A stretch of 16,218 nt of DNA from Saprospiraceae bacterium (GTDB taxonomy: Bacteria; Bacteroidota; Bacteroidia; Chitinophagales; Saprospiraceae). The stretch spans positions 1-16,218 of the forward strand of contig JADKCF010000040.1 in NCBI GenBank assembly GCA_016714765.1, read 5' to 3'. Shown piece by piece: positions 9,031 through 15,740 of this stretch. The notes under the pieces are model-generated. The model was not told the DNA's origin, did not search any database, and saw only the letters and a program-made list of their open reading frames with translations. How positions within the stretch are numbered: position 1 is the first letter of the stretch; the number at the start of each line of letters is the position of its first letter. The translations under genes were made by a program, and so were the position numbers.

Positions 9031-10314
9031 ATGTCAAAACTCAATCTTTCCAAAAAATATATACTTTTCTTATTTTTTTCCTTATTCTTAAATACACGAA
9101 TTTTTACCCAGACCCATTGGGTTGCCGCAAGGCAAATTGATCAAGGCCCACTGCAATTTATAAAACCAGACGGCAAATTAGCATTTACATTATCAGCGCA
9201 AGAAAAACCGCAACTTTTAGAAACGATTGATCCTTTTGGGATTGGTAATTTTAACACAGTCGATTTTAGTGGTGGTGTTATCATTGTTATCAATAGTGGA
9301 AAGGCTTATTTTATAAATCAAAAAGGCAAAAAGGTCTCGGATATCGGTGATAATATTAGATTTGCTACACCGTTAATAAATGGTTTTTTTATGGTTCACA
9401 GAAATGTAAATGGTGGAACTGTAATAAAATATTATGACCAGCAAGGAAAAATTGCTTTTGGTGGAAAAGAGTATTGGGAAGCCACGACATTTGAAAATGG
9501 GAAAGCTGCAGTGCAGGAATATAACCCAAAGGAAAACTGGAACGAACAAACAAGCGACTTTCAAATTATTGATTCTAAAGGAAAATCCCTTACAAATATT
9601 TCCAAAACTCTTTATCCGAATAAAATAAGAAATATGGGACATAAAAGTTTTGGTTTAATCCCTTTTTATACGATAGACAACCAGACTATACATTTTGATT
9701 TTGAAACCTTTAAAATTGAAACAAATTATAGAGAGAATTTTCCCAAAGATTCATCTATAATGAATAAATTAAAAATATTGGCAGATAAGAAGGGAACCAT
9801 TTTAAATTTAGAGCCTATTGAAAAATTTTGCTCTAGAACTGGCATTTCAACAGATTCCATTAAATATGGCAATTTAATTTTGGGTAAAAATTATGGTTAT
9901 TTAATCCAAACTAAAAAAACTGATATGACGATAAAAACACCTAGTCAAAGACTTAATGAGATTAATCCAAGAATTGAAATATTCAGTATTGATGGCATTT
10001 CTATTTTAAATCCAGATGAAGAATATAAAGGGTATGAAAACGAGTACTTAACCACCTCATTTAAAAAGAATGCTGAGACTTTTTATAGATTTAGAAATAT
10101 AGAAACTATGGAAATTATTGGTGAAACCAACACATATCCATACTATATACAAGATGGATATTTTGTTTATGGTAAAAAACCTGGAATTTTGAATACCACA
10201 GCTCCACCTGTCAAAAATGGTAAAGGAATTGACATTTGGCCAAGAAGTGGCATTCCGAATTTGAAGGTTACAACAATTGAAGACATATTAAAAAACCCAG
10301 ACCAAGTTATTTAA
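9031..10314 (+). CDS. Secreted WG-repeat-like protein
   Basis: A 427-residue frame beginning MSKLNLSKKYILFLFFSLFL with a likely cleavage after RIFTQ, so it is exported. The body resembles WG/KWG-repeat proteins: repeated units with a strand, a G-K turn and a short aromatic motif (FIKPDGKLAF, YFINQKGKKVSDIG, KYYDQQGKIAFGGKEYWEAT, FENGKAAVQEY, QIIDSKGKSLTNI). Function within this family is generally unknown. No type IX sorting domain is seen at this stop. The frame continues after the TAA (10312-10314) into sensible leucine-rich-repeat-like sequence, so the protein may originally have been about 550 residues. It could also be a complete gene followed by a separate remnant. Confidence 0.75.
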   Translation: MSKLNLSKKYILFLFFSLFLNTRIFTQTHWVAARQIDQGPLQFIKPDGKLAFTLSAQEKPQLLETIDPFGIGNFNTVDFSGGVIIVINSGKAYFINQKGKKVSDIGDNIRFATPLINGFFMVHRNVNGGTVIKYYDQQGKIAFGGKEYWEATTFENGKAAVQEYNPKENWNEQTSDFQIIDSKGKSLTNISKTLYPNKIRNMGHKSFGLIPFYTIDNQTIHFDFETFKIETNYRENFPKDSSIMNKLKILADKKGTILNLEPIEKFCSRTGISTDSIKYGNLILGKNYGYLIQTKKTDMTIKTPSQRLNEINPRIEIFSIDGISILNPDEEYKGYENEYLTTSFKKNAETFYRFRNIETMEIIGETNTYPYYIQDGYFVYGKKPGILNTTAPPVKNGKGIDIWPRSGIPNLKVTTIEDILKNPDQVI

Positions 10315-10682
10315 ATAAAATTAACGTCAATCGAAAATGAGATACAAAATATTGAATTGCCATCTTTGCCCGAAGTTTATGAAATTCACATATATGACAG
10401 CATTTGAGTGACATATCTCCAATAATTGATAGGTGTCCAAAATTGGCTAGAATATACGTATCAAATTGCCCAAATCTTAAAACAGTTATTTCATCTAATT
10501 TAAAATCAAATATAAATTATTTCTTTTTATCTGATTGCCCGGAAGTTGAAAAATCAATTGAAAAAATCATAAGTTTATCACCAAAACTCAAAACAGTAAG
10601 GGGTGATTTCAAACAAGAATTAATTAAAAAGTATCCTCATATAACTTTTGAAGAAATTCCACAAATTGTTAGAAAGAATTGA
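10315..10682 (+). pseudogene. Leucine-rich-repeat-like C-terminal tail, separated by a stop and a frameshift
   Basis: In the frame of the preceding gene, after its TAA, the translation reads IKLTSIENEIQNIELPSLPE then VYEIHIYDSI before a second stop at about 10405. Adding one T there joins it to LSDISPIIDRCPKLARIYVS and on to residues ending EEIPQIVRKN at 10682. The spacing of CPKL, CPNL, CPEV and SPKL phrases every 20-25 residues is leucine-rich-repeat-like. There is no upstream signal peptide or good start, so it is better read as the lost end of the protein at 9031 than as a separate gene. The 279-base piece from 10404 (TTG start) is the longest uninterrupted part. Confidence 0.6.
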
Positions 10683-10736
10683 TAATTATTAAATCTACCC
10701 ATCATTCAATCACCAAAATCCAAACCCATGGCGCCA

Positions 10737-10760
10737 CCCCTTCTTTTTCAAGAGAAGGGG
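10737..10760. repeat. Hairpin CCCCTTCT/AGAAGGGG
   Basis: An 8-bp stem with an 8-base loop between the plus-strand gene ending 10682 and the convergent operon ending 10877. The sequence resembles short GC-rich intergenic repeats common in Bacteroidota. A similar C-rich patch (TCACCCCCTTCC, 1911-1922) occurs between hsdR and hsdM. Confidence 0.5.
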
Positions 10761-10814
10761 ACGGGGATGAGTATAATCTCCACACCAGCAAATTAACACA
10801 TCATGACATTAAAC

Positions 10815-10845
10815 AAAAAAAGGCCCCGAACCAGCGTCCGGAGCC
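10815..10845 (-). terminator. Intrinsic terminator of the four-gene operon
   Basis: On the minus strand GGCTCCG, a 10-base loop, CGGGGCC (7 bp with one G-U pair) followed by seven T (10821-10815). It is 31 bases after the stop of the last gene of the minus-strand operon. Confidence 0.85.
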
Positions 10846-10876
10846 TAACCCATGCAAACAACCAAAACTCTATTTC

Positions 10877-11122
10877 TTACTCATCTTCCGGATCATGGCC
10901 GTCATTTTTCTCCTTCCCTTGTAACGGAAGGCCGGGAAGGGTTTTCTCACCTGGCCAAAATTTATGCAATCCCTTCGATACTCCAAAACTCACCATCGCA
11001 CCCACACATGCCAAGACAGCAGTCTTGAGTATATCACTCCCATCAACAATACCAATGAATGCAATCACAGTACCACCAAGCGTTCCCACGGCCTGATCAC
11101 TATGATGAATTCCCATCCCCAT
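10877..11122 (-). CDS. Small two-helix membrane protein, holin-like
   Basis: Reading MGMGIHHSDQAVGTLGGTVI gives 81 residues. Two hydrophobic segments (about residues 11-25 AVGTLGGTVIAFIGI and 34-54 ILKTAVLACVGAMVSFGV) are followed by a charged tail ending GKEKNDGHDPEDE. This is the layout of small holins and other two-pass membrane proteins, but no family motif decides it. The frame is open to an ATG at 11158; the later start at 11122 (or 11116) is preferred because it gives a short overlap with the upstream gene, which stops at 11100. It is the last gene of the operon before the terminator at 10845. Confidence 0.7.
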   Translation of the reverse strand: MGMGIHHSDQAVGTLGGTVIAFIGIVDGSDILKTAVLACVGAMVSFGVSKGLHKFWPGEKTLPGLPLQGKEKNDGHDPEDE

Positions 11123-11363
11123 CATTACCTCCTTCTTTTGATTCGCCGATCGCATCATCAGCGATGTTAGTAATCTGACTTACAGCTGTGGCCACGCCAC
11201 CGGCAGTGACCAGGTACCCACCCACGGTCACGACAACTGCAGGAAGCGATACAGGAGCTGTGAGCAACACCGTTCCCACACCTGCCATGATCAACCCAAT
11301 ATTTCGCAGCACCTTAAAAAACTTGGGCGTCGGCGCCTTTATCCTATCTAAGATCTTACTCAT
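11100..11363 (-). CDS. Small two-helix membrane protein of unknown function
   Basis: An 87-residue protein starting MSKILDRIKAPTPKFFKVLR, with two hydrophobic helices (about residues 21-38, NIGLIMAGVGTVLLTAPV, and 41-62, PAVVVTVGGYLVTAGGVATA) and an acidic glycine-rich tail. The start overlaps the stop of the DUF5675 gene by four bases (ATGA, 11360-11363), so translation is probably coupled. Its 3' end overlaps the next gene's start. I do not recognise the family; the context suggests it acts with its membrane-protein neighbour. Confidence 0.72.
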   Translation of the reverse strand: MSKILDRIKAPTPKFFKVLRNIGLIMAGVGTVLLTAPVSLPAVVVTVGGYLVTAGGVATAVSQITNIADDAIGESKEGGNDGDGNSS

Positions 11364-11761
11364 GATTTTGAACTTTTTGAAATTTTAATAACATGCTCTC
11401 TATCCCCACTCCTCCTCAAATTCTCGATGATATACCCAAGCGCCAGCATCGAATGCTGACCCTTCCCATTCCCTCCCGAAGCAAACACCGGAGCTATACA
11501 GCCCCGGAGTTCCTTCAGAGCATCATTGGCCACATGTACCAGGATACCTGATCTGCCTTTCACTCCATTTATCTGCAGGCACTCACCGAATTTCGGGTGT
11601 TGAATGATGGCCACTGGATACACTCCCTCCGGCACACACGATATATTTCTCTCATTATTGGCCCATCTCAATTCGATACTCCGACACAGCAATACACCTT
11701 TGATAAGTATCAACCCATCCGTCCAGGTATCCCGATACAACCTTTGAAGCTCAATTACCAT
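11360..11761 (-). CDS. DUF5675 family protein
   Basis: A 133-residue soluble protein starting MVIELQRLYRDTWTDGLILI. The family pattern is visible: a first strand pair, a cysteine/leucine turn (GVLLCRSIEL), CVPEGVYPV, HPKFGECLQING, GRSGILVHVAN and ELRGCIAPVF with a late invariant-looking GC. DUF5675 proteins occur in bacteria and phages; the fold recalls cell-wall enzyme-like small domains, but no activity is established. It is the second gene of the operon, 19 bases after the 260-residue protein gene and overlapping the next by ATGA. An association with small membrane proteins fits a phage-derived or envelope role, which is inference. Confidence 0.78.
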   Translation of the reverse strand: MVIELQRLYRDTWTDGLILIKGVLLCRSIELRWANNERNISCVPEGVYPVAIIQHPKFGECLQINGVKGRSGILVHVANDALKELRGCIAPVFASGGNGKGQHSMLALGYIIENLRRSGDREHVIKISKSSKS

Positions 11762-11780
11762 CTCAAATCTTTTTAAAAAA

Positions 11781-12563
11781 TTACACCAGCCTAAATCTCA
11801 AAGACTTACCCGACATTACATCAATCACTGCAAGTGAGTTATATCCACCATTCTTCAGAGAATACTGGCTACCATTCACTTCCTGATAAAATTCAATCTG
11901 AAGGGTAAACACGTGAATACCGGTGGCCAATGCGGGTGCAGCAGCATGAGTCAAATTGATATTGGACGGAGTGCTATTGATAGGTAGGTTCACAGCATTG
12001 CTGATAACCGTCTCAAACTCACCAGTTTCAAAATCAACTTTAGACCAGCCTCCTTTTACAGTCACATGAGTAGAACCAGGGGCAGCTACTATGTCCATAT
12101 TGGGTACCAATCCGGTAATATCCAATGCACCGGTAGTAGTGTTCAGCGTATAAGACTTGAACAGAATACCACTCAGTATGGCACGATTATTAAAATTGAA
12201 CCCTTTCAGTACTGCCTTTCCTTCAGGCAAATCAAATCCTTCATGCACATGTCTCTCCCCTCGATCATTGGCAGCATCCAGATTTTTCACATCCGTCATC
12301 AATCGGGTGAGTCTGGACACCACACGATTGTCACTGGCTGTCATCATGAGATTTCTTACTGCTGTTCTAAGCAGCTTTCCTGCACCAGCGGACATACCAA
12401 ACTCCGCATTGTTTTCTCGTGTTCGTTGAAACGTAGGATCGCTGTTGATCCTGTCCGCCGACACGCCGCCTTTGGTCCTTACCAGGAATCCATCAGCACT
12501 TTTGTAAAATGAAAGGTCATCGAGCTTCCCCACAACCTTCAGCAAACCACCTTGTCTTGCCAT
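11781..12563 (-). CDS. Conserved uncharacterised Bacteroidota protein (MARQ-type), first gene of the operon
   Basis: A 260-residue protein with no signal peptide or membrane helix, starting MARQGGLLKVVGKLDDLSFY. The most conserved-looking part is residues 15-85: LSFYKSADGFLVRTKGGVSA, SDPTFQRTRENNAEFG, AGKLLRTAVRNLM and SRLTRLM. The second half is beta-rich with a threonine-rich ending SLRFRLV. I recall closely similar proteins across Bacteroidota, usually labelled hypothetical and near DUF5675 genes; the N-terminal part suggests a phage structural-like protein, but this is not established. An exact promoter lies 34-64 bases upstream of the ATG. The gene is intact, unlike those at the left of the window. 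Confidence 0.8.
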   Translation of the reverse strand: MARQGGLLKVVGKLDDLSFYKSADGFLVRTKGGVSADRINSDPTFQRTRENNAEFGMSAGAGKLLRTAVRNLMMTASDNRVVSRLTRLMTDVKNLDAANDRGERHVHEGFDLPEGKAVLKGFNFNNRAILSGILFKSYTLNTTTGALDITGLVPNMDIVAAPGSTHVTVKGGWSKVDFETGEFETVISNAVNLPINSTPSNINLTHAAAPALATGIHVFTLQIEFYQEVNGSQYSLKNGGYNSLAVIDVMSGKSLRFRLV

Positions 12564-12596
12564 AACTTTTCTATTTTAATTTGTGAAACAATACCC

Positions 12597-12627
12597 CAAA
12601 AGTAGGGTCAATATTTTTTCCATCAAA
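12597..12627 (-). promoter_or_regulatory. Bacteroidota-type promoter of the four-gene operon
   Basis: On the minus strand TTTG (12627-12624), exactly 19 bases, then TACTTTTG (12604-12597), a perfect match to TTTG-N19-TAnnTTTG. Transcription would start near 12592, giving a leader of about 30 bases before the ATG at 12563. Confidence 0.78.
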
Positions 12628-12783
12628 TACTTAGACAAGCCCCTGAATCATAATGAGTAATAAATGATATTTATCTTCCATTTTTTTCATATACCTTTGT
12701 CATAGAATTTTGCGTTTTATATATCAAAGCTGTGTTTTTTATGATCTAATTTTCATAAAAAACTACCCATTTTCAAACCCACT

Positions 12784-12861
12784 CTATGTACATTTTTTTC
12801 GTGTAGGATACTCCATAGCATCCCTATGGATAAGCCATAGATACCTTATGACAGCCCTATG
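12784..12861. repeat. Cluster of CTATG/CATAG words
   Basis: CTATG at 12784-12788, CATAG at 12814-12818, CTATG at 12824-12828, CATAG at 12836-12840 and CTATG at 12857-12861, with a near-match TTATG at 12846-12850. The pair at 12813-12829 forms CCATAG-CATCC-CTATGG. They sit in the 337-base gap between the operon promoter and the plus-strand small gene and could be operator sites or a structured leader. The remaining gap (12628-12783) is AT-rich with nothing else recognised. Confidence 0.5.
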
Positions 12862-12900
12862 AAAAGGTTTGTCCTTTTTTTGATCAAATTAGAGTCTAAA

Positions 12901-13098
12901 ATGAATGGTTTTTCTAAAGTTATAATTTATCCAAAAGATGTCGCCCTTATCACAGGTAAGAGCTACCGGTCATCCTGGCAGTTGCTCAAAAAAATCCACA
13001 AGCATTACAATAAACAAAGACACCAGGTAGTGACAGTCCAGGAGTTTTGTGAGTATATGGGGATTAGCGAAGAAGCCATAGAAAATCGCTTCAATTGA
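12901..13098 (+). CDS. Small putative DNA-binding protein, common in Bacteroidota
   Basis: A 65-residue protein: MNGFSKVIIYPKDVALITGK, then SYRSSWQLLKKI and VVTVQEFCEYMGISEEAIE. The YPKDVALITGKS phrase followed by a VT..EFCEYMG helix resembles a small family in Bacteroidota in which a helix-turn-helix-like unit is followed by a domain similar to excisionase or DNA-binding proteins; its function is unknown to me. The frame is open upstream to an ATG at 12859, which would add 14 hydrophobic residues (MKRFVLFLIKLESK); the 12901 start matches the family beginning better. It converges on the RteC gene, whose stop is 7 bases away. Close to an integrase and RteC, a recombination directionality or regulatory role is plausible but unproven. 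Confidence 0.65.
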   Translation: MNGFSKVIIYPKDVALITGKSYRSSWQLLKKIHKHYNKQRHQVVTVQEFCEYMGISEEAIENRFN

Positions 13099-13105
13099 TT
13101 GCCTA

Positions 13106-13873
13106 TTATCTGCCAAATAATTTTTCTAACAGTAGCTTTTTTTTATTCCGGATTGAATCCATTAATGATATGGAAAATTTAGCCGGTTCTTTCCTCTGTA
13201 AAATATCATGTGTTGCAGAATGTATATCAGGTACATCCACATTCCATAATCTTCCTAAATTTTCATTTATTTCTTCCAGTGTTGTATTGCCATCATTAAA
13301 GCATTTGTTAAGATGAAAACCATTGACCATTTCTGCAAAGTCTGCTTTTGACTTTGTCCATTTTAATAAAGGTGTATCATTGATCTTTTCTTCAATACTC
13401 CTGCCATCTTTAAAATCGATATACTTTTCAAGCATTTCATACGCTTTTATGACGGCAAAGATATCCTTTTTGTTTGAACTTCTATTAAAGTATTCCTGAT
13501 CGTTACAAGTTTCTTTTATTCTGTAATAGCTAATGTATTTTATGATTTCTTTTGAATTAGCCTTTAAAGTATCTCGACACTCTTTATAGTAACTTTCATC
13601 CCCAAAAGGCTTGTTTGACTCCAAATACAATAGCCGTTCATAGTATATACAATAAGACGTGAAAGCTGGCTTATACAATTTGTAATATTGCACTTCGTCA
13701 TCACCTTTTTCAAATGTATAATCGTTTTCTAATACTGATAAATGCTCTAGTAAACGCCTGGCTTCTGAAAACCTATACCTAATTGTATCAAAATTCATTC
13801 TTGAGATATGTGGCAACTCCTGACATTTGCCATCAAACTCATTGATAATATATTGTAGCTTTTCCAACAGCAT
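13106..13873 (-). CDS. RteC domain-containing protein
   Basis: A 255-residue soluble protein. The sequence matches the RteC family: an N-terminal helical part (MLLEKLQYIINEF), YYKLYKPAFTSYCIYYERLL, YYRIKETCNDQEYFNR, the FAVIKAYEMLEKYID helix and the C-terminal LKWTKSKADFAEMVNGFHLN with FNDGNTTLEEI and LGRLWNVDVPDI. In CTnDOT-type conjugative transposons RteC activates the excision operon in response to RteA/RteB; other RteC homologues are widespread and mostly untested. Here rteA/rteB are not in the window. It lies beside the integrase, separated by a two-way terminator (14002-14037), and converges with the small gene at 12901. Its likely role is control of element excision or of neighbouring genes. 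The gene is intact. Confidence 0.82.
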   Translation of the reverse strand: MLLEKLQYIINEFDGKCQELPHISRMNFDTIRYRFSEARRLLEHLSVLENDYTFEKGDDEVQYYKLYKPAFTSYCIYYERLLYLESNKPFGDESYYKECRDTLKANSKEIIKYISYYRIKETCNDQEYFNRSSNKKDIFAVIKAYEMLEKYIDFKDGRSIEEKINDTPLLKWTKSKADFAEMVNGFHLNKCFNDGNTTLEEINENLGRLWNVDVPDIHSATHDILQRKEPAKFSISLMDSIRNKKKLLLEKLFGR

Positions 13874-13904
13874 ATTACATTGATCATTCTCTGGTTAAAT
13901 TTTG

Positions 13905-13912
13905 CAAACCTA
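13905..13912 (-). promoter_or_regulatory. Possible promoter -7 element for rteC
   Basis: TAGGTTTG on the minus strand matches TAnnTTTG and lies 32 bases before the ATG at 13873, but no TTTG is found 19 bases upstream. Weak evidence. Confidence 0.3.
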
Positions 13913-14001
13913 TATTAATCCACCTATTAAAACGTAAAACGATACTTCAATGTACCTCAGTATTAAAGTTAAATATTTTAACATTTTTCTGTAAAATTGT
14001 T

Positions 14002-14037
14002 AAAAAAAAGCAGCCTATTTCTAGTGCTGCTTTTTTT
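14002..14037. terminator. Two-way terminator between integrase and rteC
   Basis: AAAAAAAAGCAGC, an 11-base loop, GCTGCTTTTTTT. The stem is flanked by A on one side and T on the other, so it can stop transcription from both strands. It is 25 bases after the integrase stop. Confidence 0.8.
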
Positions 14038-14061
14038 AATCCAACATATCATTTCAAATAG

Positions 14062-15321
14062 CTATTCAGCCTTTTTAATATTGTCTTTTTTAGACGAAAA
14101 GAGCTTTTCACTGAGTTTATCCATTTCTTCACCAACCCTACTTTCGACAATTTTACCATAAATTTGGGTCGTTTTGATGCTTTTATGGCCCAACATTTTA
14201 CTGGTAGCTTCTATACTAACACCATTGGACAATAGTACGGTAGTGGCAAATGTGTGCCTTGCGATGTGGGTTGTCAACGGCTTTTTTATATCACATATAT
14301 CAGCCAGCTCTTTGAGATACGCATTGAGCTTTTGATTACTCTTCATTGGTAAAATCCTATTCTTGTTTACACACAGCGGGTGATCTTTGTACTTTTCTAT
14401 GATCTCTAAAGCAGGCTCCAGCAGCGGTACATTACTTACGTTCTCATTTTTCTGCCTGGAAGTATAAATCCAGCTTTTGCCATTGATACCTACCACGATG
14501 TGATCAGGAGTCAGTAAAAATGCGTCTTTGTAGGCATATCCCGTATAGCAACAGAAAATAAAGCAATCCCTGACTTCTTCTAATCTCTTAATGGAAATAT
14601 GTTTTTCTTTAAGTTTTGTAAGTTCTTCATTCGTCAAACATTCTTTGTTGGATTCTTTTGTATGAACTTTATAACCTGACAAAACATTTTTATCAATATA
14701 CTCATAAGTTACTCCATAATCCATAACCCGGTTAAGATATTGTATAAATTTAATCAGAGTATTTTGGTGGAGATTTGCATTCACTTTTAAAAAATATTCA
14801 TACTCCAGAGCAAATGAAAATTTGATTTTGGAAAGTACAATATCATCCTGATCAAATTTTTCCTTGATAAACTCCTTTAATCGTTTTTTGTACAAAAAAT
14901 ACCTTCTGTAAGTTATTTTCCCTATTTCGATACCTACAAGCCCGGAGTAGTAATTATTGTGTAAATCACATAATTCTAAAAGCGTTTTACTTTTCCTGAC
15001 TGATGTTTCGTCTTTCCCTAATATTGTATCTCTAAGTTCATATACTGTAACATCTTCCTGGGTCAATTTTAATGAATGATAAATTTGCAATGTGTCTACT
15101 TTCATCATATCTAAATGATGATTCAAAGTTACAGCTTTTTTGGTGGCACCTTTCATTTTTCCCATTTGACTATCCCATTGGTCAATTTCAATCTTTTCTC
15201 CGGTACCAATGTAAGCTCTTCGCCCTTCCAAATAGAGCTGCATTATAATTGGTGATGCACCAGTTTTCTTTTTATCCGATCTCAGGATAAATGAAATTTT
15301 AAGAATTTCTAACTTTTTCAT
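14062..15321 (-). CDS. Tyrosine recombinase/integrase, IntDOT-like, lacking the first catalytic arginine
   Basis: A 419-residue intact site-specific recombinase. The N-terminal arm-binding domain spans about residues 5-60 (SFILRSDKKKTGASPI, AYIGTGEKI), a SAM-like core-binding domain about 115-220, and the catalytic domain about 228-405. Catalytic residues seen: K291 (RQKNEN), H352 and R355 (THIARHTFAT), H379 (LGHKSIKTT) and the nucleophile Y388 (TQIYGK). The first arginine, normally in TGLR, is absent: CCYTGYAYKDA has alanine at 263. CTnDOT IntDOT also lacks this arginine, which supports an IntDOT-like assignment. The gene faces away from tRNA-Arg, whose 3' end is about 310 bases upstream, with repeat arm sites between. 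It would insert the element into the tRNA 3' end. Confidence 0.9.
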   Translation of the reverse strand: MKKLEILKISFILRSDKKKTGASPIIMQLYLEGRRAYIGTGEKIEIDQWDSQMGKMKGATKKAVTLNHHLDMMKVDTLQIYHSLKLTQEDVTVYELRDTILGKDETSVRKSKTLLELCDLHNNYYSGLVGIEIGKITYRRYFLYKKRLKEFIKEKFDQDDIVLSKIKFSFALEYEYFLKVNANLHQNTLIKFIQYLNRVMDYGVTYEYIDKNVLSGYKVHTKESNKECLTNEELTKLKEKHISIKRLEEVRDCFIFCCYTGYAYKDAFLLTPDHIVVGINGKSWIYTSRQKNENVSNVPLLEPALEIIEKYKDHPLCVNKNRILPMKSNQKLNAYLKELADICDIKKPLTTHIARHTFATTVLLSNGVSIEATSKMLGHKSIKTTQIYGKIVESRVGEEMDKLSEKLFSSKKDNIKKAE

Positions 15322-15442
15322 TTGTATTGCATGGTTTTATAACGTGAAAAAATAATTCCGTGTTGCCATGCAGCGGCAAAAAACAAAAAATAAAGAAGAT
15401 GTCAAAAATTAACCTAAATCATTTATAATCAAAACACTAAAC

Positions 15443-15535
15443 ATTTGCGACAGGCTTTTTAGAATCATTGCAGTTGTCGCAAATCTGTCGCAAATCGTTA
15501 GGTTTTAACTTGATTGTCGCATATGTGTCGCATAT
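15443..15535. repeat. Five copies of TGTCGCAAAT/TGTCGCATAT, candidate integrase arm-type sites
   Basis: Copies: 15443-15452 (inverted, ATTTGCGACA), 15475-15484 and 15486-15495 (TGTCGCAAAT), 15515-15524 and 15526-15535 (TGTCGCATAT). The direct copies form two pairs with 11-base spacing inside each pair and 40 bases between pairs. They lie between the integrase start and the tRNA 3' end, where arm-type binding sites are expected. The rest of 15322-15633 is AT-rich with only an incidental hairpin (TTGCC/GGCAA, about 15363-15379). Confidence 0.75.
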
Positions 15536-15586
15536 AATTTAGATCAAAAAAGCTTAAATTAGCAAAGTTTTAATTCATAACTCCCT

Positions 15587-15628
15587 GAAAAACAATTGCC
15601 AAACAAGAAATTGATCTTATTTGGCAAT
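15587..15628 (-). terminator. Intrinsic terminator after tRNA-Arg
   Basis: On the minus strand ATTGCCAAA, a 16-base loop, TTTGGCAAT, then TGTTTTT (stem 15595-15603 with 15620-15628; T run 15591-15587). It starts just after the encoded CCA of the tRNA. If an attachment site lies at the tRNA 3' end, this terminator belongs to the element. Confidence 0.7.
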
Positions 15629-15633
15629 GTATT

Positions 15634-15660
15634 TGGTGACCTCAGGAGGATTCGAACCCC
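15634..15660. other. Probable attachment site (3' part of tRNA-Arg)
   Basis: The T-arm and acceptor end of tRNA-Arg next to the integrase and arm sites is the expected crossover region for a tRNA-targeting integrase. The exact core cannot be set because no second copy is present in the window. Confidence 0.5.
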
Positions 15661-15710
15661 CAACCCTCAGAGCCGAAATCTGATATTCTATCCAGTTGAA
15701 CTATGAGGCC
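15634..15710 (-). tRNA. tRNA-Arg, anticodon TCG
   Basis: The minus strand folds into a full cloverleaf: acceptor GGCCTCA with TGAGGTC (one G-U pair), D arm with GTTC...GAAT, anticodon stem TCAGA/TCTGA with loop TTTCGGC (anticodon TCG, reading CGA codons), and T arm GGGGG-TTCGAAT-CCTCC. Discriminator A is at 15637 and CCA is encoded (15636-15634). The 3' end faces the integrase. Confidence 0.95.
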
Positions 15711-15740
15711 ATTTTAAAAATGAATGCAAAGGTACACTTC

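Noticed and set aside
12066..12512. Plus-strand open frame of 148 codons
   Set aside because: Shadow of the intact 260-residue protein on the minus strand.
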